From positions 62,001-126,000 of the forward strand of contig NZ_BMVU01000005.1 of assembly GCF_014650875.1 (NCBI RefSeq): DNA of 64,000 nt. Direction: 5' to 3'. Below are positions 27,151 to 36,820 of this stretch, piece by piece. Numbering within the stretch: position 1 is the first letter of the stretch; every line of letters begins with the position of its first letter. Position numbers and translations under genes: made by a program. The notes under the pieces are model-generated. The model ran no database searches. It worked only from the letters and a program-made list of their open reading frames with translations, and was not told the DNA's origin. The stretch is from Streptomyces minutiscleroticus. GTDB lineage: Bacteria > Actinomycetota > Actinomycetes > Streptomycetales > Streptomycetaceae.

Positions 27151-28194
27151 ATGTCCAACGCCCGTGCCACCCGCTTCACCCGCCGCGGCATCCTGGCCGC
27201 CGGCGGCGCCCTCGGCCTCGGCGCCGCCCTGGCCGCGTGCGGCGGCAGCGACTCCGAGGACGGCGGTTCGGACTCGACGGCGGCGGCCGACTCCGGCCCC
27301 TGGTCCTTCAAGGACGACCGCGGCGAGACCGCCAAGACGGACAAGACCCCGGCGAACATCGTCGCCTTCACCGGCGTCGCCGCCGCCCTGTACGACTACG
27401 GCGTCGAGGTCAAGGGCGTCTTCGGCCCGACCACGACCAAGGACGGCAAGGCCGACGTGCAGGCCGGCGACATGGACGTCACCAAGGTGACGGTCCTCGG
27501 CAACGCGTGGGGCCAGTTCAACATCGAGAAGTACGCCGCGCTCGCCCCGGACGTGCTGATCTCCACGATGTTCGACGACGCGGGCACCCTCTGGTACGTC
27601 CCCGAGGAGTCGAAGGACAAGATCCTCAAGCTCGCCCCGAGCGTCGGCATCTCGGTCTACGACCGCCAGCTGACCGAGCCGCTGCAGCGCATGCTGGAGC
27701 TGGCGGAGTCCCTCGGCGCCGACGTGAGGTCCGAGAAGATCACGAGCGCCAAGAAGCGCTTCGAGGACGCCGCCGCCCGGCTGCGCAAGGCCGCCAAGGC
27801 CCACCCCGACATCAAGGTCCTCGTCGGCTCCGCCTCCGAGTCGATCTTCTACGTCTCCGGCACGAACCTCTCCATCGACCTGGAGTACTTCAAGGCGCTC
27901 GGCGTGAACTTCATCGAGCCCCCGGAGTCCGCCAAGAAGGAGAGCGGCGGCTGGTTCGAGAACCTGAGCTGGGAGAACGTCGACAAGTACAAGGCGGACA
28001 TCATCATGATGGACAACCGCACGTCGGCCATCCAGCCCGCCGACATCACCGAGGCCACCTGGAAGCAGCTCCCCGCGGTCAAGGCCGGTCAGGTCATCGA
28101 GCGCGACGCGGAGCCGATCCTGTCCTACGACAAGTGCGCCCCGCTCCTGGAGAACCTCGCCGAGGCCATCGAGAACGCCAAGAAGGTCGGCTGA
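27151..28194 (+). CDS. desE: Ferrioxamine-binding lipoprotein
   Basis: 347 residues. The N-terminus has a twin-arginine motif (TRRGILAAGG) and a lipobox ending LAACGG with the lipidated Cys at residue 30. The mature part is a type III periplasmic-binding fold (FTGVAAALYDYGVEVKGVFGP; LAPDVLIST; LAESLGADVRSEKI; ADIIMMDNRT). It binds ferrioxamine at the outer membrane face for ABC uptake. An iron box precedes it and the desABCD biosynthetic operon follows, which fixes the assignment. Confidence 0.93.
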   Translation: MSNARATRFTRRGILAAGGALGLGAALAACGGSDSEDGGSDSTAAADSGPWSFKDDRGETAKTDKTPANIVAFTGVAAALYDYGVEVKGVFGPTTTKDGKADVQAGDMDVTKVTVLGNAWGQFNIEKYAALAPDVLISTMFDDAGTLWYVPEESKDKILKLAPSVGISVYDRQLTEPLQRMLELAESLGADVRSEKITSAKKRFEDAAARLRKAAKAHPDIKVLVGSASESIFYVSGTNLSIDLEYFKALGVNFIEPPESAKKESGGWFENLSWENVDKYKADIIMMDNRTSAIQPADITEATWKQLPAVKAGQVIERDAEPILSYDKCAPLLENLAEAIENAKKVG

Positions 28195-28252
28195 CCCTCT
28201 TCCACTGCGGCCCTCCCCGACACGCCGTCAGGGCCCCCTCGACGACGGCCGA

Positions 28253-28304
28253 GGCCGCCCCGTCCCGCTCGTCCGCCCTCAGGGGCCGCGCGGACGGGGC
28301 GGCC
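28253..28304 (+). terminator. Terminator hairpin after desE
   Basis: 13-bp perfect stem (28253-28265 with 28292-28304) separated by a 26-nt GC-rich loop. It lies between the desE stop and the second iron box. Confidence 0.6.
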
Positions 28305-28383
28305 CCGCCATGTGAGGGCGCCTGAGACAGGGGCATATGCCCGAGGCGAAAAGGGCCAGATGGGGGCGGTGTTCCACCGCTGG

Positions 28384-28402
28384 TGAGGTTAGGCTAACCT
28401 AA
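28384..28402 (+). promoter_or_regulatory. Iron box upstream of desABCD
   Basis: TGAGGTTAGGCTAACCTAA has one mismatch (second base G for T) to the 19-bp consensus. It sits 46 bp before the desA ATG. Confidence 0.92.
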
Positions 28403-28448
28403 CTGAAACGTCGCGACATCGTCCCCATCTGTCGTCGAAGGAACCCAC

Positions 28449-29891
28449 ATGCGCTCGCACCTGCTCAACGGCACGACCACGGAGCGGTACCGACGCTCCG
28501 TGACCGAGGGAATCGAGCGGGTGGCGGCCAGAATCGCCGCCACGGAACGGCCGTTCACCGGCGTCACGGCCGACGACCTCGCCCCCGCCCTGGACCGGAT
28601 CGACCTCGACCGCCCCCTGCACGACACGTCCGCCGCCCTCGACGAACTCGAAGAGCTCTACCTGCGGGACGCCGTCTACTTCCACCACCCCCGCTACCTC
28701 GCCCACCTCAACTGCCCGGTGGTCATCCCGGCGGTCGTCGGCGAGGCCGTGCTGTCCGCCGTCAACTCCTCGCTGGACACCTGGGACCAGTCCGCGGGCG
28801 GCACCCTCATCGAGCGCCGGCTGATCGACTGGACCGCCGGGCGCATCGGCTTCGGCCCCGCCGCCGACGGCGTCTTCACCAGCGGCGGCACCCAGTCCAA
28901 CCTCCAGGCGCTGCTGCTCGCCCGCGAGGAGGCCAAGCCGGCCGCCCCCGCGGGGCTGCGCGTCTTCGCCTCCGAGGCGAGCCACTTCAGCGTCCGCAAG
29001 TCCGCCACCCTGCTCGGCCTCGGCGACGACGCGGTGGTGTCGGTCCCCGTCGACCGCGACCGCAGGATGCACACGGTCGCGCTCGCCCGCGAGCTGGAGC
29101 GCTGCGCCGCCGAGGGGCTGACCCCCATGGCCGTCGTCGCCACCGCGGGCACCACGGACTTCGGGTCCATCGACCCGCTGCCGGAGATCGCCGAACTGTG
29201 CGACCGGTACCGCACGTGGATGCACGTGGACGCCGCGTACGGCTGCGGGCTGCTGGTCTCGCGGAAGAACCGGGACCGGATCCGCGGCATCGAGCGGGCC
29301 GACTCCGTCACCGTCGACTACCACAAGTCCTTCTTCCAGCCGGTGAGCTCCTCCGCCGTGCTGGTGCGCGACTCCGCCACGCTGCGGCACGCCACGTACC
29401 ACGCGGAGTACCTCAACCCGCGGCGCATGGTGCGCGAGCGCGTGCCCAACCAGGTCGACAAGTCCCTGCAGACCACCCGCCGCTTCGACGCGCTCAAACT
29501 GTGGATGACGCTGCGCGTGATGGGCGCCGACGGCGTCGGCGGGCTCTTCGACGAGGTCTGCGACCTGGCCCACGAGGGCTGGCGGCTGCTGGCCGCCGAC
29601 CCGCGCTTCGACGTGGTCGTCGAGCCCCAGCTGTCCACGCTGGTCTTCCGGTGCGTCCCGGACTCCGTCACGGACCCCGCCGAGATCGACCGCGCCAACC
29701 TCTACGCCCGCAAGGCCCTGTTCGCCTCCGGTGACGCCGTCGTGGCGGGCACCAAGGTCGACGGCCGCCACTACCTGAAGTTCACCCTGCTCAACCCCGA
29801 GACGACGGTGGACGACATCACCGCCGTCCTCGACCTGATCGCCGGCCACGCCGAGCAGTACCTGGGAGCCTCCCTTGACCGCGCCTGCTGA
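28449..29891 (+). CDS. desA: PLP-dependent lysine decarboxylase of desferrioxamine synthesis
   Basis: 480 residues of the group II decarboxylase family. Key segments: [62 protein letters not shown] and the PLP lysine (K293) in [10 protein letters not shown]. It converts lysine to cadaverine, the diamine backbone of desferrioxamines. First gene of desABCD, behind an iron box, so derepressed under iron starvation. Confidence 0.95.
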   Translation: MRSHLLNGTTTERYRRSVTEGIERVAARIAATERPFTGVTADDLAPALDRIDLDRPLHDTSAALDELEELYLRDAVYFHHPRYLAHLNCPVVIPAVVGEAVLSAVNSSLDTWDQSAGGTLIERRLIDWTAGRIGFGPAADGVFTSGGTQSNLQALLLAREEAKPAAPAGLRVFASEASHFSVRKSATLLGLGDDAVVSVPVDRDRRMHTVALARELERCAAEGLTPMAVVATAGTTDFGSIDPLPEIAELCDRYRTWMHVDAAYGCGLLVSRKNRDRIRGIERADSVTVDYHKSFFQPVSSSAVLVRDSATLRHATYHAEYLNPRRMVRERVPNQVDKSLQTTRRFDALKLWMTLRVMGADGVGGLFDEVCDLAHEGWRLLAADPRFDVVVEPQLSTLVFRCVPDSVTDPAEIDRANLYARKALFASGDAVVAGTKVDGRHYLKFTLLNPETTVDDITAVLDLIAGHAEQYLGASLDRAC

Positions 29892-31155
29892 CCCCACGTC
29901 CCCGTACGACTTCGTCGGGATCGGACTCGGCCCGTTCAACCTCGGCCTCGCCTGCCTCACCGAGCCGATCGAGGAGCTGAACGGCGTCTTCCTGGAGTCC
30001 AAGCCCGACTTCGCCTGGCACCACGGCATGTTCCTGGACGGCGCGCACCTGCAGACGCCGTTCATGTCGGACCTGGTGACCCTCGCCGACCCCACCTCCC
30101 CGTACTCCTTCCTCAACTACCTGAAGGAGTCCGGCCGGCTGTACTCGTTCTACATCCGCGAGAACTTCTACCCGCTGCGCGTCGAGTACGACGACTACTG
30201 CCGCTGGGCGGCCGCGCGGCTGTCGAACATCCGCTTCAACACGACGGTCACCGAGGTCGTGTACGAGGAGGCGGACGAGGTCTACGCGGTGCGGACCGAG
30301 GGCGGCGGGACGTTCCGCGCCCGGCACCTCGTCGTCGGCACCGGCACCCCGCCGTACATTCCGGACGCCTGCCGGGACCTCGGCGGCGACTTCCTGCACA
30401 ACTCCCGCTACATGGAGCACCGCGCCGCGCTCCAGGCCAAGGAGTCGATCACGCTGGTCGGCAGCGGCCAGTCCGCCGCCGAGATCTTCCACGACCTCCT
30501 CGGCGAGATCGACGTCCACGGCTACCGGCTGAACTGGGTGACCCGCTCCCCGCGCTTCTTCCCGCTGGAGTACACCAAGCTCACGCTGGAGATGACCTCG
30601 CCCGAGTACGTGGACTACTTCCACGCGCTGCCCGAGGACACCCGCTACCGGCTGGCCGAGCGGCAGAAGGGCCTGTTCAAGGGCATCGACGGAGACCTGA
30701 TCGACGAGATCTTCGACCTGCTGTACCAGAAGAGCGTCGGCGGCCCCGTGCCCGTGCGGCTGCTCACCAACTCATCCCTGGAGAGCGCCCGGTACGAGGA
30801 CGGCACGTACGTCCTCGGCCTGCGCCAGCAGGAGCAGGGCAAGGACTACGAGCTGCGCTCCGAGGGCCTGGTCCTCGCGACCGGCTACCGGTTCACCGAG
30901 CCGGCCTTCCTTGAGCCCGTGCGCGACCGGCTGCGCTACGACGCCCACGGCAACTTCGACGTGGCCCGCAACTACGCCGTCGACGTCACCGGACGCGGGA
31001 TCTTCCTCCAGAACGGCGGGGTGCACACGCACTCCGTCACCAGCCCCGACCTCGGCATGGGCGCGTACCGCAACGCGTACATCATCCGCGAGCTGCTCGG
31101 CAGCGAGTACTACCCCGTCGAGAAGACCATCGCCTTCCAGGAGTTCGCGGTATGA
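29875..31155 (+). CDS. desB: FAD-dependent cadaverine N-monooxygenase
   Basis: 426 residues in the IucD/lysine N6-hydroxylase family. It has the FAD-binding [14 protein letters not shown] near the N-terminus, an NADPH-binding [15 protein letters not shown], and [18 protein letters not shown]. It hydroxylates one amine of cadaverine. The start is a rare TTG at 29875, placed inside the desA 3' end (17-bp overlap) and served by GGGAG at 29864-29868. This implies translational coupling to desA. Confidence 0.94.
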   Translation: MTAPADPTSPYDFVGIGLGPFNLGLACLTEPIEELNGVFLESKPDFAWHHGMFLDGAHLQTPFMSDLVTLADPTSPYSFLNYLKESGRLYSFYIRENFYPLRVEYDDYCRWAAARLSNIRFNTTVTEVVYEEADEVYAVRTEGGGTFRARHLVVGTGTPPYIPDACRDLGGDFLHNSRYMEHRAALQAKESITLVGSGQSAAEIFHDLLGEIDVHGYRLNWVTRSPRFFPLEYTKLTLEMTSPEYVDYFHALPEDTRYRLAERQKGLFKGIDGDLIDEIFDLLYQKSVGGPVPVRLLTNSSLESARYEDGTYVLGLRQQEQGKDYELRSEGLVLATGYRFTEPAFLEPVRDRLRYDAHGNFDVARNYAVDVTGRGIFLQNGGVHTHSVTSPDLGMGAYRNAYIIRELLGSEYYPVEKTIAFQEFAV

Positions 31156-31697
31156 GCGAGACCATCGGCACCCTGACCCTGCGCCCCCTGGACCCGGTCG
31201 AGGACGGCGGGCTGCTGCACGGCTGGGTCACCCACCCCAAGGCGGCGTTCTGGATGATGCAGGACGCGAAGCCGGAGGACGTGGAGCGCGCCTACATGGC
31301 CATCGCGGCCGACGAGCACCACGACGCGTTCCTCGGCCTGCGCGACGGCGAGCCCGCGTTCCTCGTGGAGCGCTACGACCCCGCCCACCGCGAGCTGGTG
31401 GGCCTGTACGAGCCGGAGCCCGGCGACGTCGGCATGCACTTCCTGGTGGCGCCCACCGACCGGCCGGTGCACGGCTTCACCCGGGCCGTGATCGGCGCGG
31501 TGATGGACTTCCTGTTCGAGGACCCCGCCGTCCGCCGGGTCGTCGTCGAGCCCGACGTCCGCAACAAGGCCGTCCACGCGCTGAACGAGGCCGTCGGCTT
31601 CGTCCCCTCGCACGAGATCGACAAGCCGGAGAAGCGCGCGCTGCTGTCCTTCTGCACGCGCGAGCAGTACCTGGCAGCCCGAGGAGTGACCGCATGA
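31152..31697 (+). CDS. desC: N-hydroxycadaverine acyltransferase
   Basis: 181 residues of the siderophore GNAT type (AlcB/IucB-like): [27 protein letters not shown], then a GNAT core ([50 protein letters not shown]). It acylates N-hydroxycadaverine with succinyl-CoA or acetyl-CoA to give the hydroxamate monomers. ATG at 31152 overlaps the desB stop by 4 bp and its own stop overlaps desD the same way. Confidence 0.94.
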   Translation: MSETIGTLTLRPLDPVEDGGLLHGWVTHPKAAFWMMQDAKPEDVERAYMAIAADEHHDAFLGLRDGEPAFLVERYDPAHRELVGLYEPEPGDVGMHFLVAPTDRPVHGFTRAVIGAVMDFLFEDPAVRRVVVEPDVRNKAVHALNEAVGFVPSHEIDKPEKRALLSFCTREQYLAARGVTA

Positions 31698-33487
31698 CCC
31701 CGTACCCGACCGGCGCCCCCCTGCCCGACGCGGTGGCCCACCTGACCCCCGAGCACTGGGCGGCGGCCAACCGGCTGCTCGTGCGCAAGGCGCTCGCCGA
31801 GTTCGCGCACGAGCGGCTGATCACACCCGAGCCGCAGGACGACGGGCGGTACGCCGTCCGAAGCGACGACGGCGCCGTGGAGTACCGCTTCGCCGCGCGG
31901 CGCCGTGCCCTGGACCACTGGGAGGTGGACGCGGAGTCCGTCACCCGGCACCGCAACGGCTCCGAGGCGCCGCTGCGGGCGCTGGAGTTCTTCATCGAGT
32001 TCCGGCAGGCGCTCGGGCTGAGCGACGCGATCCTCCCGGTGTACCTGGAGGAGATCTCCTCCACCCTCTCCGGCACCTGCTACAAGCTCGCCAAGCCGCG
32101 GATCACCTCGGCGGAGCTGGTGGACGCCGGCTTCCAGGCGATCGAGACCGGCATGACCGAGGGCCACCCGTGCTTCGTGGCCAACAACGGCCGGCTCGGC
32201 TTCGGCGTCCACGAGTACCTGGCGTTCGCGCCGGAGACCGCGAGCCCGGTGCGGCTGGTCTGGCTGGCCGCGCACCGCTCGCGGGCCGCCTTCACCGCGG
32301 GCGCCGGCCTGGACTACGAGTCGCTGCTCCGCTCCGAGCTGGGCGAGGAGACGCTCGCCCGCTTCTCGAAGACCCTGCGCGCGCAGGACCTGGACCCGGA
32401 CGACTACCTGCTCATCCCCGTGCACCCCTGGCAGTGGTGGAACAAGCTGGCGGTCACCTTCGCCGCCGAGGTCGCGCAGAAGCACCTGGTGTGCCTGGGC
32501 GAGGGCGACGACGAGTACCTGGCGCAGCAGTCCATACGGACCTTCTTCAACCGGAGCGCGCCGGAGAAGCACTACGTCAAGACCGCCCTGTCGGTGGTCA
32601 ACATGGGCTTCATGCGGGGCCTGTCCGCCGCCTACATGGAGGCGACGCCCGCCATCAACGACTGGCTGGCCCAGCTGATCGACAGCGACCCGGTGCTGAA
32701 GGCCACGGGCCTGTCGGTGATCCGCGAGCGCGCCGCCGTCGGCTACCGGCACCTGGAGTACGAGCGGGCCACCGACCGCTACTCGCCCTACCGCAAGATG
32801 CTCGCCGCCCTGTGGCGGGAGAGCCCGGTCCCCTCGCTGCGGGAGGGCGAGTCCCTGGCGACGATGGCGTCCCTGCTGCACGTCGACCACGAGGGCGGCT
32901 CCTTCGCGGCCGCGCTGGTCGAGCGCTCGGGCCTGGCGCCCGCCGAGTGGCTGCGCCGCTACCTGGACGCCTACCTCACGCCGCTGCTGCACAGCTTCTA
33001 CGCGTACGACCTGGTGTTCATGCCGCACGGCGAGAACGTGATCCTCGTCCTGAAGGACGGCGCCGTGCAGCGGGCGGTCTTCAAGGACATCGCCGAGGAG
33101 ATCGCGGTGATGGACCCGCAGGCGGTGCTGCCGCCCGCGGTGGAGCGCATCCGCGTGGAGGTGCCCGAGGACATGAAGCTGCTGTCGGTCCTCACGGACG
33201 TCTTCGACTGCTTCTTCCGCTTCCTGGCCGCGAACCTGGCGACGGCGGGCGTGATCGGGGAGGAGGACTTCTGGCGCACGGTCGCCGAGCGCGTGCGCGC
33301 CTACCAGGAGGCCACGCCCGAACTCGCGGACAAGTTCCGGCAGTACGACCTGTTCGCCCCCGAGTTCGCGCTGTCCTGCCTCAACCGGCTCCAGCTGCGG
33401 AACAACCAGCAGATGGTGGACCTCGCCGACCCGTCCGGAGCGCTCCAGCTCGTCGGCACCCTGAGGAACCCCCTCGCCGGGCTCTGA
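31694..33487 (+). CDS. desD: NIS siderophore synthetase, desferrioxamine oligomerisation and cyclisation
   Basis: 597 residues from ATG at 31694. IucA/IucC family motifs are present: EISSTLSGTCYKLAKPR (Ser/Thr-rich ATP loop), EGHPCFVANNGRLGFG, LIPVHPWQWW, SIRTFFN, KTALSVVNMGFMRGLS and DLVFMPHGENVILVLKDG. It adenylates hydroxysuccinyl-cadaverine units and condenses them into linear and macrocyclic desferrioxamines. Last gene of the des operon, followed by a strong bidirectional terminator. Confidence 0.95.
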   Translation: MTPYPTGAPLPDAVAHLTPEHWAAANRLLVRKALAEFAHERLITPEPQDDGRYAVRSDDGAVEYRFAARRRALDHWEVDAESVTRHRNGSEAPLRALEFFIEFRQALGLSDAILPVYLEEISSTLSGTCYKLAKPRITSAELVDAGFQAIETGMTEGHPCFVANNGRLGFGVHEYLAFAPETASPVRLVWLAAHRSRAAFTAGAGLDYESLLRSELGEETLARFSKTLRAQDLDPDDYLLIPVHPWQWWNKLAVTFAAEVAQKHLVCLGEGDDEYLAQQSIRTFFNRSAPEKHYVKTALSVVNMGFMRGLSAAYMEATPAINDWLAQLIDSDPVLKATGLSVIRERAAVGYRHLEYERATDRYSPYRKMLAALWRESPVPSLREGESLATMASLLHVDHEGGSFAAALVERSGLAPAEWLRRYLDAYLTPLLHSFYAYDLVFMPHGENVILVLKDGAVQRAVFKDIAEEIAVMDPQAVLPPAVERIRVEVPEDMKLLSVLTDVFDCFFRFLAANLATAGVIGEEDFWRTVAERVRAYQEATPELADKFRQYDLFAPEFALSCLNRLQLRNNQQMVDLADPSGALQLVGTLRNPLAGL

Positions 33488-33507
33488 CCCGGGCCCCCGG
33501 AGACAGG

Positions 33508-33539
33508 CGGGCGCCCCCGGACGGTCCCGGGGGCGCCCG
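33508..33539. terminator. Bidirectional terminator between desD and the hexosaminidase gene
   Basis: 13-bp perfect stem (33508-33520 with 33527-33539), 6-nt loop, in the 67-bp convergent gap. Confidence 0.85.
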
Positions 33540-33554
33540 TCGCCGTCTCCCGGC

Positions 33555-35153
33555 CTACCGCGCGGGCCAGGGCACCCCGGGCGCCCGGTGGTAGGCGATG
33601 CCGAGCGCGTCCCAGCGCGGCGCCTGGGCCGCCAGGCGCACCTTGTAGGCGTCCCAGTCGTGCGTGGCCGCGGGCGACCAGCCGAGCTCGGCGACCCCGG
33701 GCAGCCGCGGGAAGGCCATGTACTCGATCTCGTCGGAGTCCGTGAGCGTCTCGCTCCACAGCGGCGCCTCGACGCCCCGCACCGCCGACGCCGGCACGCC
33801 CGGCAGGTAGGCGCCCGGGTCCCAGTCGTAGGATCGCCGCACGTCCACGTACCCGGCCCAGGACAGGCCGAGCGGGGTGTCCTCGTCGTACTTCATGTCG
33901 AGGTAGACCCGGTCGGCGGGCGACAGGATCAGCCCGGTGCCGTTCTTCGCTGCCTCGACGACCCGCTCCTTCTCCGCGGCGGCGGTCGAGTCCAGGCCCC
34001 AGTACTGGGCGAGGGCGCCCTTCGCGGGTTCCGCCCCGGTCAGCTGGTGCCAGCCGATCACCGTCTTGCCGTACTTCGCGACGATCGGCTGCACCCGCTC
34101 CATGAACGCCACGTAGTCCTCGTGGCTGGTGGAGTGCGCCTCGTCGCCGCCGATGTGGAGGTAGCGGCCGGGGGTGAGCGCGGCCAGCTCGCGGACCACG
34201 TCGTCCACGAAGTCGTACGTGACCTCCTTGCCCACGCACAGCGAGCTGAAGCCGACCTCGGTGCCGGTGTAGAGCGGGGGCGCGACGCCGTCGCAGTTCA
34301 GCTCCGGGTACGAGGCGAGCGCGGCGTTGGTGTGCCCCGGCATGTCGATCTCGGGCACGACCTCCACGTACCGCGAGGCGGCGTACCGGACGATCTCCTT
34401 GTACTGGGCCTTGGTGTAGTACCCGCCCGGCCCGCCGCCGACCTGCGTCGAACCTCCGTACGTGGTCAGGCGCGGCCAGGAGTCGACCGCGATGCGCCAG
34501 CCCTGGTCGTCGCTGAGGTGCAGGTGCAGGGTGTTGACCTTGTAGAGCGCCAGCCGGTCGACGTACCGCTTGACCTGCTCGACGGTGAAGAAGTGCCGGG
34601 AGACGTCCAGCATCGCGCCGCGGTGGGCGTAGCGGGGCGTGTCGGTGACGGTGCCGCCCGCGACGCGCCAGGGCCCGGGCTGCCGGGTGTCCTTCTCCAC
34701 GGCGGCCGGCAGCAGCTGCCGCAGGGTCTGCACGCCGTGGAAGAGGCCCGCCGCCGTGCGGGCGGTGACGGTGACGCCGTCGCGGCCGCTGTCGAGGCGG
34801 TAGCCCTCGTCGCCGAGCGCCCGGTCGCCCGCGCCCAGGCGCAGCCGGATGCCGTCGCGGCCCGCGCCGGAGGTGACGGGCAGCCGGTAGCCGGTGGAGG
34901 GGCGCAGCACGCCGGCGAGGTAGGCGCCGATCCGCCGGGCCTCGCGGGAGTCGCCGACGCGGATCGCGGTACGGGGGGTGATGCGGTAGCCGGGGCCGCC
35001 CGGGTGCACGGAGGCGGGGGCCGGGACCACCCGGTCGAGCGGGGTGGGGGCGGCCGGTCCGGCGGCCGCGGGCGCCGCGCCGGCGGTGAGGGCGGCGGCG
35101 GCCACGAGGAGCAGCGAGCCGAGCAGCCGGGTCGTCCTGTGGTGCTGTGTCAC
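33555..35153 (-). CDS. Secreted beta-N-acetylhexosaminidase (GH20)
   Basis: 532 residues from GTG at 35153, chosen for the GAAGGGA ribosome site; the frame extends 18 codons further up without one. A signal peptide (RLLGSLLLVAAAALTAGAAPAAA) precedes an N-terminal GH20b domain. The catalytic TIM barrel shows RGAMLDVSRHFF, LHLSDDQGWRI, VPEIDMPGHTNAAL and the GH20 signature LHIGGDEAH, with Asp337 and catalytic Glu338. It releases GlcNAc from chito-oligosaccharides. A DasR-like site lies 80 bp upstream, which fits GlcNAc control. Confidence 0.93.
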   Translation of the reverse strand: MTQHHRTTRLLGSLLLVAAAALTAGAAPAAAGPAAPTPLDRVVPAPASVHPGGPGYRITPRTAIRVGDSREARRIGAYLAGVLRPSTGYRLPVTSGAGRDGIRLRLGAGDRALGDEGYRLDSGRDGVTVTARTAAGLFHGVQTLRQLLPAAVEKDTRQPGPWRVAGGTVTDTPRYAHRGAMLDVSRHFFTVEQVKRYVDRLALYKVNTLHLHLSDDQGWRIAVDSWPRLTTYGGSTQVGGGPGGYYTKAQYKEIVRYAASRYVEVVPEIDMPGHTNAALASYPELNCDGVAPPLYTGTEVGFSSLCVGKEVTYDFVDDVVRELAALTPGRYLHIGGDEAHSTSHEDYVAFMERVQPIVAKYGKTVIGWHQLTGAEPAKGALAQYWGLDSTAAAEKERVVEAAKNGTGLILSPADRVYLDMKYDEDTPLGLSWAGYVDVRRSYDWDPGAYLPGVPASAVRGVEAPLWSETLTDSDEIEYMAFPRLPGVAELGWSPAATHDWDAYKVRLAAQAPRWDALGIAYHRAPGVPWPAR

Positions 35154-35232
35154 GTACGGTCCCTTCGACGGGGTCGCGTCTGTGTACGGAGCAACCGAAC
35201 GCCCCATGGATACCGTCGGCCCGGAGCCGGGT

Positions 35233-35248
35233 CAAGGTATAGACCATT
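35233..35248 (-). promoter_or_regulatory. DasR-responsive element (dre-like) shared by divergent genes
   Basis: On the minus strand the site reads AATGGTCTATACCTTG against the dre consensus ACTGGTCTAGACCACT (11 of 16, with the inner TGGTCTA-ACC kept). It is 80 bp upstream of the GH20 start and 31 bp upstream of the opposite-strand DUF4429 ATG. Confidence 0.65.
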
Positions 35249-35278
35249 CGCCGCGGGTGCGGATGTCAGAATCCCCGT

Positions 35279-36164
35279 ATGGCGGACATCATCCAGCGCG
35301 ACGGGACATGGAGTTTCGAGGCGGACGCCGTCCGGCTGGTGCCCGGGCGCGACAAGGGCGTCGGCCTGCTCCGCCGGACGCTGGGCGAGGTCACCGTGCC
35401 GCTGGAGGCGGTGGCCGGCGTCTCCTTCGAGCCGGGCAGGAAGTCCGGGCGGCTCAGGCTGCGGCTGCGCGACGGCGCCGACCCGCTGCTGCAGGTGGAC
35501 CCGGGGCCGGCTGCCGGACGCCCAGGACCCGTACCAACTGGCCGTGGACGCCGACCGCCACGGCGTCGCGGAGTACGTCGCCGAGGAGATCCGCACCGCG
35601 CTGCTGCTGGAGCAGGTCCCGGCGACGCCCGTCGACCGGTACCTGCTGCCCGGCCCGCCGGTGCCCGTGTCGGCCTCGGCCGGGGACGGCACGGCGGGCT
35701 TCGACGGCGAGCACGTCCGCCTGGAGTGGAACTGGAAGACCGAGGAGGCCAAGGCCGCCGCGGGCACCCGCGTGCTCGCCCTCGCCGACATCGGCTCGGT
35801 GGAGTGGCACCCGGCGGCGGGCCTGGAGAACGGGTACCTGCGCTTCCACGTGCGCGCCGCCGCGACCAAGGCCCCGCCGAAGTACGACCCCAACGCCGTG
35901 GAGCTGTACGGCTTCAAGAAGGACCCGCTGATGGCGCTGGTCGCGGCGGCGGTGCAGGCGCGGCTGCCGCACCCGTCGGCGCCCGCGCCCGCGGACGCGC
36001 CCCTGAGAGCGCTCGGGCCGGGCGCGCAGGCCGCGCCGCCCGCGGAGTCCGACCACGACGCCCTGCTGCGCCGGCTGCGCGAACTCGGCGAGCTGCACCG
36101 GTCGGGCGTCCTGACGGACGAGGAGTTCACGGTGGCCAAGCAGGCGGTCCTCAAACGCCTCTGA
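35279..36164 (+). pseudogene. DUF4429/SHOCT protein gene interrupted by a +1 frameshift
   Basis: From ATG at 35279 one frame encodes MADIIQRDGTWSFEAD through RLRDGADPLLQV, the DUF4429 N-terminus. The homologous continuation (RLPDAQDPYQLAVDADR, second DUF4429 unit, YDPNAVELYGFKKDP, and a C-terminal SHOCT domain LRRLRELGELHRSGVLTDEE) lies in the next frame and ends at 36164. The join falls at 35495-35507; removing one G from GGTGG or from GGGG restores a single reading frame of about 294 residues. Either the strain carries a broken gene or the assembly has an extra G. DUF4429 has no assigned function; SHOCT is a short oligomerisation-type module. Confidence 0.8.
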
Positions 36165-36669
36165 GGGACCGCCTCCCCCGGTCCGGGAAAGGCGCCGACG
36201 GGCCCGGTTCGCCGGGACCCGCCGGTCCGCACGTGGCGGTCCGTACCCGGCTCGCGCCGACGCCGGCCGGGGTGTGCAGGGTGCGCACCTCGGCCTCGAT
36301 CCTGCGGGACAGGTCCCAGGGGTGGGCGCCGATACGGATGAACGGCTTCCGTACCGCGACCGGGACCCGCCAGAAGACGGTCATCTCGGTGCGCGGGTCG
36401 GCGCCGTAGGCGAGGTGGCGGCCGAAGGGGGCGACGAGCGCGCCGTCGACCCTCTCGGCGGTCCGGCCGGCGCGCGGCACGGCGGCCGGACCGCCGGGAG
36501 GGTCGACGGCGCCGGGGACGAAGGCGCCGCCCGCGACGGCGTCCAGCGTCACGGCGCCGCCCCTGATCACCCTGCGCCGGGAGAACCTGGCGCGCAGATA
36601 CTCGTGCCGCTCGGCCATGCTCATGCGGCCGGCGAGCTCCTCGGGTATCCCCCTGCGTGGAGTGTCCAC
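36151..36669 (-). pseudogene. Truncated metallophosphoesterase/purple acid phosphatase-like gene (N-terminal remnant)
   Basis: 172 residues. A Tat-type signal (FSRRRVIRGGAVTLDAVAGGAF) is followed by APFGRHLAYGADPRTEMTVFWRVP and IRIGAHPWDLSRRIEAEVRTLHTP, which I recognise as the N-terminal FN3-like part of secreted Streptomyces metallophosphoesterases of more than 500 residues. After TLHTP the sequence becomes Gly/Pro/Arg-rich and stops. The metal-binding phosphoesterase domain is absent, and the neighbouring DUF4429 gene occupies the place where it should be. Probable deletion remnant; an export-only peptide is the other reading. Confidence 0.65.
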
Positions 36670-36762
36670 GGGGGGAAGAAGTTGCTCGTTACATATAAAT
36701 GGGCGCGGGACACGGGGTGGACAGCCGGCGAACAGCCCCTCATGAGAGCTTCAACAGAGGCT

Positions 36763-36778
36763 TGCCCGATATCGGGCA
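36763..36778. promoter_or_regulatory. 16-bp perfect palindrome
   Basis: TGCCCGATATCGGGCA lies 43 bp upstream of the small ORF starting at 36821 and about 95 bp upstream of the truncated phosphoesterase start. It has the form of a dimeric-regulator operator; the regulator is unknown. Confidence 0.5.
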
Positions 36779-36820
36779 GAATTCTTGCGAAACGGCCTTC
36801 GGTACTTCAGGATCATCCGA

